This document shows positions 61,212-64,000 of a stretch of 64,000 bases of DNA, piece by piece. Origin of the DNA: G965240465 sp965249525 (GTDB lineage Bacteria > SAR324 > JACQKK01). The stretch spans positions 1,302,001-1,366,000 of the forward strand of contig OZ252237.1 of assembly GCA_965249525.1 (NCBI GenBank), written 5' to 3'. Below the pieces are notes generated by a model that was given only the letters and a program-made list of their open reading frames with translations, was not told the DNA's origin and ran no database searches. Within the stretch, counting starts at the first letter, position 1; the number at the start of each line of letters is the position of its first letter. The translations under genes and the position numbers were made by a program.

Positions 61212-61902
61212 CCATAAACGGAGAAAAACACATACCCATAGAAAAGACAGGCATTCAATAAAGGAGAAAAGGGGTGGCTCTTGCTTTGTGCGACCAACAA
61301 AACCCGGCGCATCATGGATGAATTGCGCTTCTTCCCCAAGGAGGGGTACGGGTTAAAACAAGTCGACAACGGGGGTCACCCCCCATCTTCCTTTATTGGC
61401 AGCCATGCCTATGCAATGCCTGTTCAATGCCTGTTCAATGCCTATGCAATGCCTATGCAATTGTATCCCGCAAGGGCACTCCTGAGTGGCAAAAAAACCA
61501 TCGCAGAAAAACCATCGCAGAAAAACCATCGCAGAAAAACCATCGCAAAAAAACCATCGCAAAAAAACCATCGCAGAAACCAAATGCAAGCCTGAGACGC
61601 AAAAACCCCTGCATTGCAGCGCACATCCCAGGTGTGCAGAAAGCAGGTGTGCAGAAAGCAGGTGTGCAGAAAGCAGTGGTTGAAATGCAGAGGATGCTTT
61701 CTGCCTTGCTGCTTGTGTGAGGGGTATCACTTGACTCAACCCCGCCCCAGCTTTTAGGGTTACCAAGAGTGTTTGGGCTGGCATCTGCTGGCTGGCATCT
61801 GCTGGCTGGCATCTGCTGGCTGGCGAATGTTGGCTTCTAAGTACCCTCACCAGCAGCACTCCCGCTTGAATCACCCTTAAAAATCTCCCCCAGGAAGCGA
61901 TT
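61212..61902. other. Repeat-rich intergenic region before hflX
   Basis: 691 nt. Arrays: ATGCCTGTTCA/ATGCCTATGCA type (61406-61460), AAAAACCATCGCAG x6-7 (14 nt, 61492-61580), GGTGTGCAGAAAGCA x3 (15 nt, 61630-61677), TGGCTGGCATCTGC x3 (14 nt, 61779-61825). A small GGGGGT-CA-CCCCCC palindrome lies near 61370-61383. Reading frames through it (for example 61281-61595) consist largely of repeat and are not supported as genes. Confidence 0.8.
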
Positions 61903-63285
61903 TTGATAGATCACACCAACGCACCCATGCGAGCCGTATTGTTGGGAATACAATTGCCCCTGGTATCGGCTGCACAGCTGCAGGAATCGCTGGATGAGTT
62001 GAGGCAATTGTTGGTGGGATTGGAATGCTGCTTGGTGGGACAAATCCACCAACAGCGCCCTGTCAAACACCCCACCAATGTATTTGGCGAGGGCAAGCTG
62101 CAAGAAATCAAGCATTTGGTGCATGCCAAGGGTGCGGATTTAGCAGTGTTTGACGGCAGCCTTTCGCCGGCACAGGGACGCAAGCTGGAAAGTGTGCTGG
62201 AGGTGATGGTGGCTGACCGCACCCAGGTGATTTTAGATATTTTCAGCAAAAATGCCCGCACCCGTGAAGCCCATAAACAAGTAGAATTGGCTAGGCTGGA
62301 ATATACACTGCCGCGCTTGGTAGGTATGTGGGCGCACCTGGACCGAGAACGGGGAGGCATCGCAGGAGGCAGGGGTGCAGGGGAAAAACAAATTGATCTA
62401 GACCGCACCCTGTTGCGCAGCCGCATTGCGCGCTTACGAAAAGAACTGCACAAGCTGGACACCCGCCGCCGCACCCATGTAAAAAAACGCCGCAGCTGCT
62501 TAAAAGTCTCCCTAGTGGGCTATACCAATGCAGGAAAATCCACCCTGATGAACCGCTTGACCAATGCCCACCTCCTCACACAAGACCGCTTGTTCGCCAC
62601 TTTGGACTCCACCACCCGCCAACTGGACGCCCAAAACCCTCCGCCCATTCTCATCTCTGACACCGTCGGTTTTATCCGCAATCTGCCTCACCAGCTGGTG
62701 GCATCCTTCCGTTCCACCTTGCAGGTGGTGATAGATGCCGATTTGCTGCTGCATGTGGTGGACATCAGCCATCCCAACTTCCAAGAACAAATGGCAGTAA
62801 CCAAAGACACCCTCAAAGAGATTGGCGCAGATACCATCCCCATGCTGGTGGTATTCAACAAAACCGATAAAACCTCCAACACGCAAAAGCTGCTTGCCAA
62901 GCAAATGGTTCCCCAGGCTGTTTTCACCAGCGCCATCAACCAAGACACCGACATCCGAAAACGGGACATCCGAAAACAGGACCTCAGAAAACGCATCTCT
63001 GATTTCTTCAGCCAAAGCATGCGCACCGCAAAACTCACCCTCCCCTGCACCCAAGAAGACTTGTACCTGCTCCACCGCTGGAGTCACGTACAACACATCC
63101 ATCAGGTTGCCCACCACAACCAAGAGGTGGTTTTTAGCTGCACCCCAGACAACCTGGCACGTATTCTTGCGCATTTTGGACCCGTTGAATTGCTTCCCAA
63201 CCATGCCGCAGCCCACACCCCCCGTCACACCACAACCAATCCCCCCAAGGCAGCACAGCTGGAAGAACGCCAATACGCGCCCTAG
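61903..63285 (+). CDS. hflX: GTPase HflX
   Basis: Ribosome-splitting/associated GTPase. N-terminal ATP-binding-like domain (HPTNVFGEGKLQEIKH, LDIFSKNARTREAHKQVELARL), Gly-rich linker GGIAGGRGAGEKQID, then the G domain: G1 GYTNAGKSTLMN, G3 DTVGFIRNLPHQLV, G4 NKTD. TTG at 61903 or ATG at 61927. A tandem Asp-Ile-Arg-Lys repeat (about 62952-62985) is inserted after the G5 region, and the C-terminus is extended by a Thr/His/Pro tail. hfq is not upstream. Confidence 0.95.
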   Translation: MIDHTNAPMRAVLLGIQLPLVSAAQLQESLDELRQLLVGLECCLVGQIHQQRPVKHPTNVFGEGKLQEIKHLVHAKGADLAVFDGSLSPAQGRKLESVLEVMVADRTQVILDIFSKNARTREAHKQVELARLEYTLPRLVGMWAHLDRERGGIAGGRGAGEKQIDLDRTLLRSRIARLRKELHKLDTRRRTHVKKRRSCLKVSLVGYTNAGKSTLMNRLTNAHLLTQDRLFATLDSTTRQLDAQNPPPILISDTVGFIRNLPHQLVASFRSTLQVVIDADLLLHVVDISHPNFQEQMAVTKDTLKEIGADTIPMLVVFNKTDKTSNTQKLLAKQMVPQAVFTSAINQDTDIRKRDIRKQDLRKRISDFFSQSMRTAKLTLPCTQEDLYLLHRWSHVQHIHQVAHHNQEVVFSCTPDNLARILAHFGPVELLPNHAAAHTPRHTTTNPPKAAQLEERQYAP

Positions 63286-63300
63286 AGAGAACAGTTGCCG

Positions 63301-64000
63301 ATGTCTGCAACCTTGCCTTTGAAAAACTATCGCCTGGCCCTGGTGCAAATGACTGCTGGCAGCCATGTCCAAGAAAATCTTGCCCAGGCGCTGCATTGGA
63401 TAGCAGAAGCCAAACGGGAGAAAGCCGCACTGGTGGCTTTACCAGAGATGTTTTTGTACCTGGGGGGACACCAGGGACGCCTGCAGGCTGCTGTTCGTCC
63501 CGACCATGCCAACGATGCCACCATGAAGTGCTTGCGCCAGGCTGCTGTCCAGCACCGCATCTGGCTGATGTTGGGCAGCGTGCCAGAATATGCCCCAGAC
63601 CAACCACAAAAGGTCTACAACACCACCCTGCTGCTGGCACCAGATGGTCAGTTGTGTGCGCGCTACCGCAAGCGACATTTGTTTGAAATCCAGCTGCCAA
63701 ATTTATCGGTGCGTGAAGCAGATTATTTTCTGGCAGGCGATGTTCCTTCTCCCGTAGCTGAGACGCCTTTGGGCAGGCTGGGGTTTTCTATTTGCTTTGA
63801 TTTGCGCTATGGGGAGCACTATCAGCAGCTGCGCCAGCAAGGTGCAGAATTGGTATTTGTTCCTTCCAATTTCACTGTGCCTACAGGTCAGGCACATTGG
63901 GAAGTCCTGCTGCGTTCGCAGGCCATCGCCAACCAGTTGTTCATCGCTGCCCCCGCCCAAGTAGGCACGCACCCCACAGCACCTGAATCCCATGCCTCCT
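63301..64000 (+). CDS. Carbon-nitrogen hydrolase (nitrilase/omega-amidase family), 3' end beyond window
   Basis: ATG 63301, 15 nt after hflX. Glu-Lys-Cys catalytic triad visible: ALPEMF, the Lys in CARYRKRHLFEI and Cys in GFSICFDLRYGEHY. Followed by VFVPSNFTVPTGQAHWEVLLRSQAIANQLFIAAPAQVG, typical of the NIT1/NIT2 branch that hydrolyses amides such as deaminated glutathione or omega-amides. 233 residues are in view; about 40 more are expected. Substrate unproven. Confidence 0.92.
   Translation, partial: MSATLPLKNYRLALVQMTAGSHVQENLAQALHWIAEAKREKAALVALPEMFLYLGGHQGRLQAAVRPDHANDATMKCLRQAAVQHRIWLMLGSVPEYAPDQPQKVYNTTLLLAPDGQLCARYRKRHLFEIQLPNLSVREADYFLAGDVPSPVAETPLGRLGFSICFDLRYGEHYQQLRQQGAELVFVPSNFTVPTGQAHWEVLLRSQAIANQLFIAAPAQVGTHPTAPESHAS

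Noticed and set aside
61281..61595. 104-residue plus-strand frame with Lys-Pro-Ser-Gln repeats
   Set aside because: More than half is tandem repeat; the remainder (MDELRFFPKEGYG) has no family support and the array runs in all frames.

Overview
The window is chromosomal DNA of a Gram-negative bacterium. It carries lipid A/LPS core genes (a waaA-like Kdo transferase and a family 9 glycosyltransferase), a complete tripartite RND efflux operon, two outer-membrane beta-barrel proteins and lipoproteins. A PgpH-type 7TM-HD protein and a zinc-finger/DUF3426 protein fit a deltaproteobacterium-like or neighbouring lineage better than alpha-, beta- or gammaproteobacteria, but that placement is an inference from gene content. 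No rRNA, tRNA, CRISPR array or prophage was found. The only mobile-looking cargo is a two-gene type II restriction-modification pair.

Layout. 1-1210: 5' part of a lipoprotein with a Ser-Asp linker and a YCF48/BNR-type propeller (minus strand). 1469-2638: an E1-like ThiF/MoeB-rhodanese fusion interrupted by one in-frame TGA at its conserved cysteine (minus). 2944-7206: pyruvate dehydrogenase E1 alpha, a small membrane protein, E1 beta and E2. 7230-8666: ManC-like enzyme. 8932-16459: TolC-like protein, periplasmic adaptor, small membrane protein and RND pump. 16573-17803: ComF and a membrane protein. 17865-19368: two paralogous outer-membrane proteins. 19433-21560: leuD/leuC. 21868-24101: EVE protein, Sco1 and a sugar-kinase-like phosphotransferase. 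24139-27156: ilvA and hisC. 27187-32385: DUF3179 protein, two unrecognised secreted proteins and a zinc-finger/DUF3426 protein. 33051-42680: dnaG, pgpH, ybeY, aspS, a heptosyltransferase-like gene and waaA. 42733-47447: lpdA, a peptide-type solute-binding protein, two small proteins and gcvH. 47822-49320: restriction-modification pair. 49484-54472: fabF, acpP, fabG, fabD, rpmF and era. 54840-58616: hisB, hisH, selA and rsgA. 59532-61211: unknown protein. 61903-64000: hflX and a nitrilase-family enzyme running off the right edge.

Two things stand out. First, the ThiF/MoeB-rhodanese gene reads as a selenoprotein: TGA replaces the conserved Cys of the Pro-Ser-Cys-Asp-Thr-Ala-Gly motif, the frame stays homologous on both sides, a SECIS-like hairpin lies about 21 nt downstream, and selA (selenocysteine synthase) is in the same window. 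Second, the window is saturated with short tandem repeats (unit 12-15 nt, occasionally 18-23), each locus with its own unit. Inside genes the units are multiples of three and add low-complexity linkers (PQEAT, ADFGK, NATAQ, RSGEL, AKST). Between genes, units of 13, 14 or 23 nt are also allowed, and several arrays sit on ribosome-binding sites or start codons.

Functionally this is mostly housekeeping: PDH complex plus E3, fatty-acid synthesis, Leu/Ile/His synthesis, LPS core, replication and translation GTPases. Several normally compact operons are dispersed (his split, lpdA away from pdh, gcvH alone, no plsX/fabH between rpmF and fabD).
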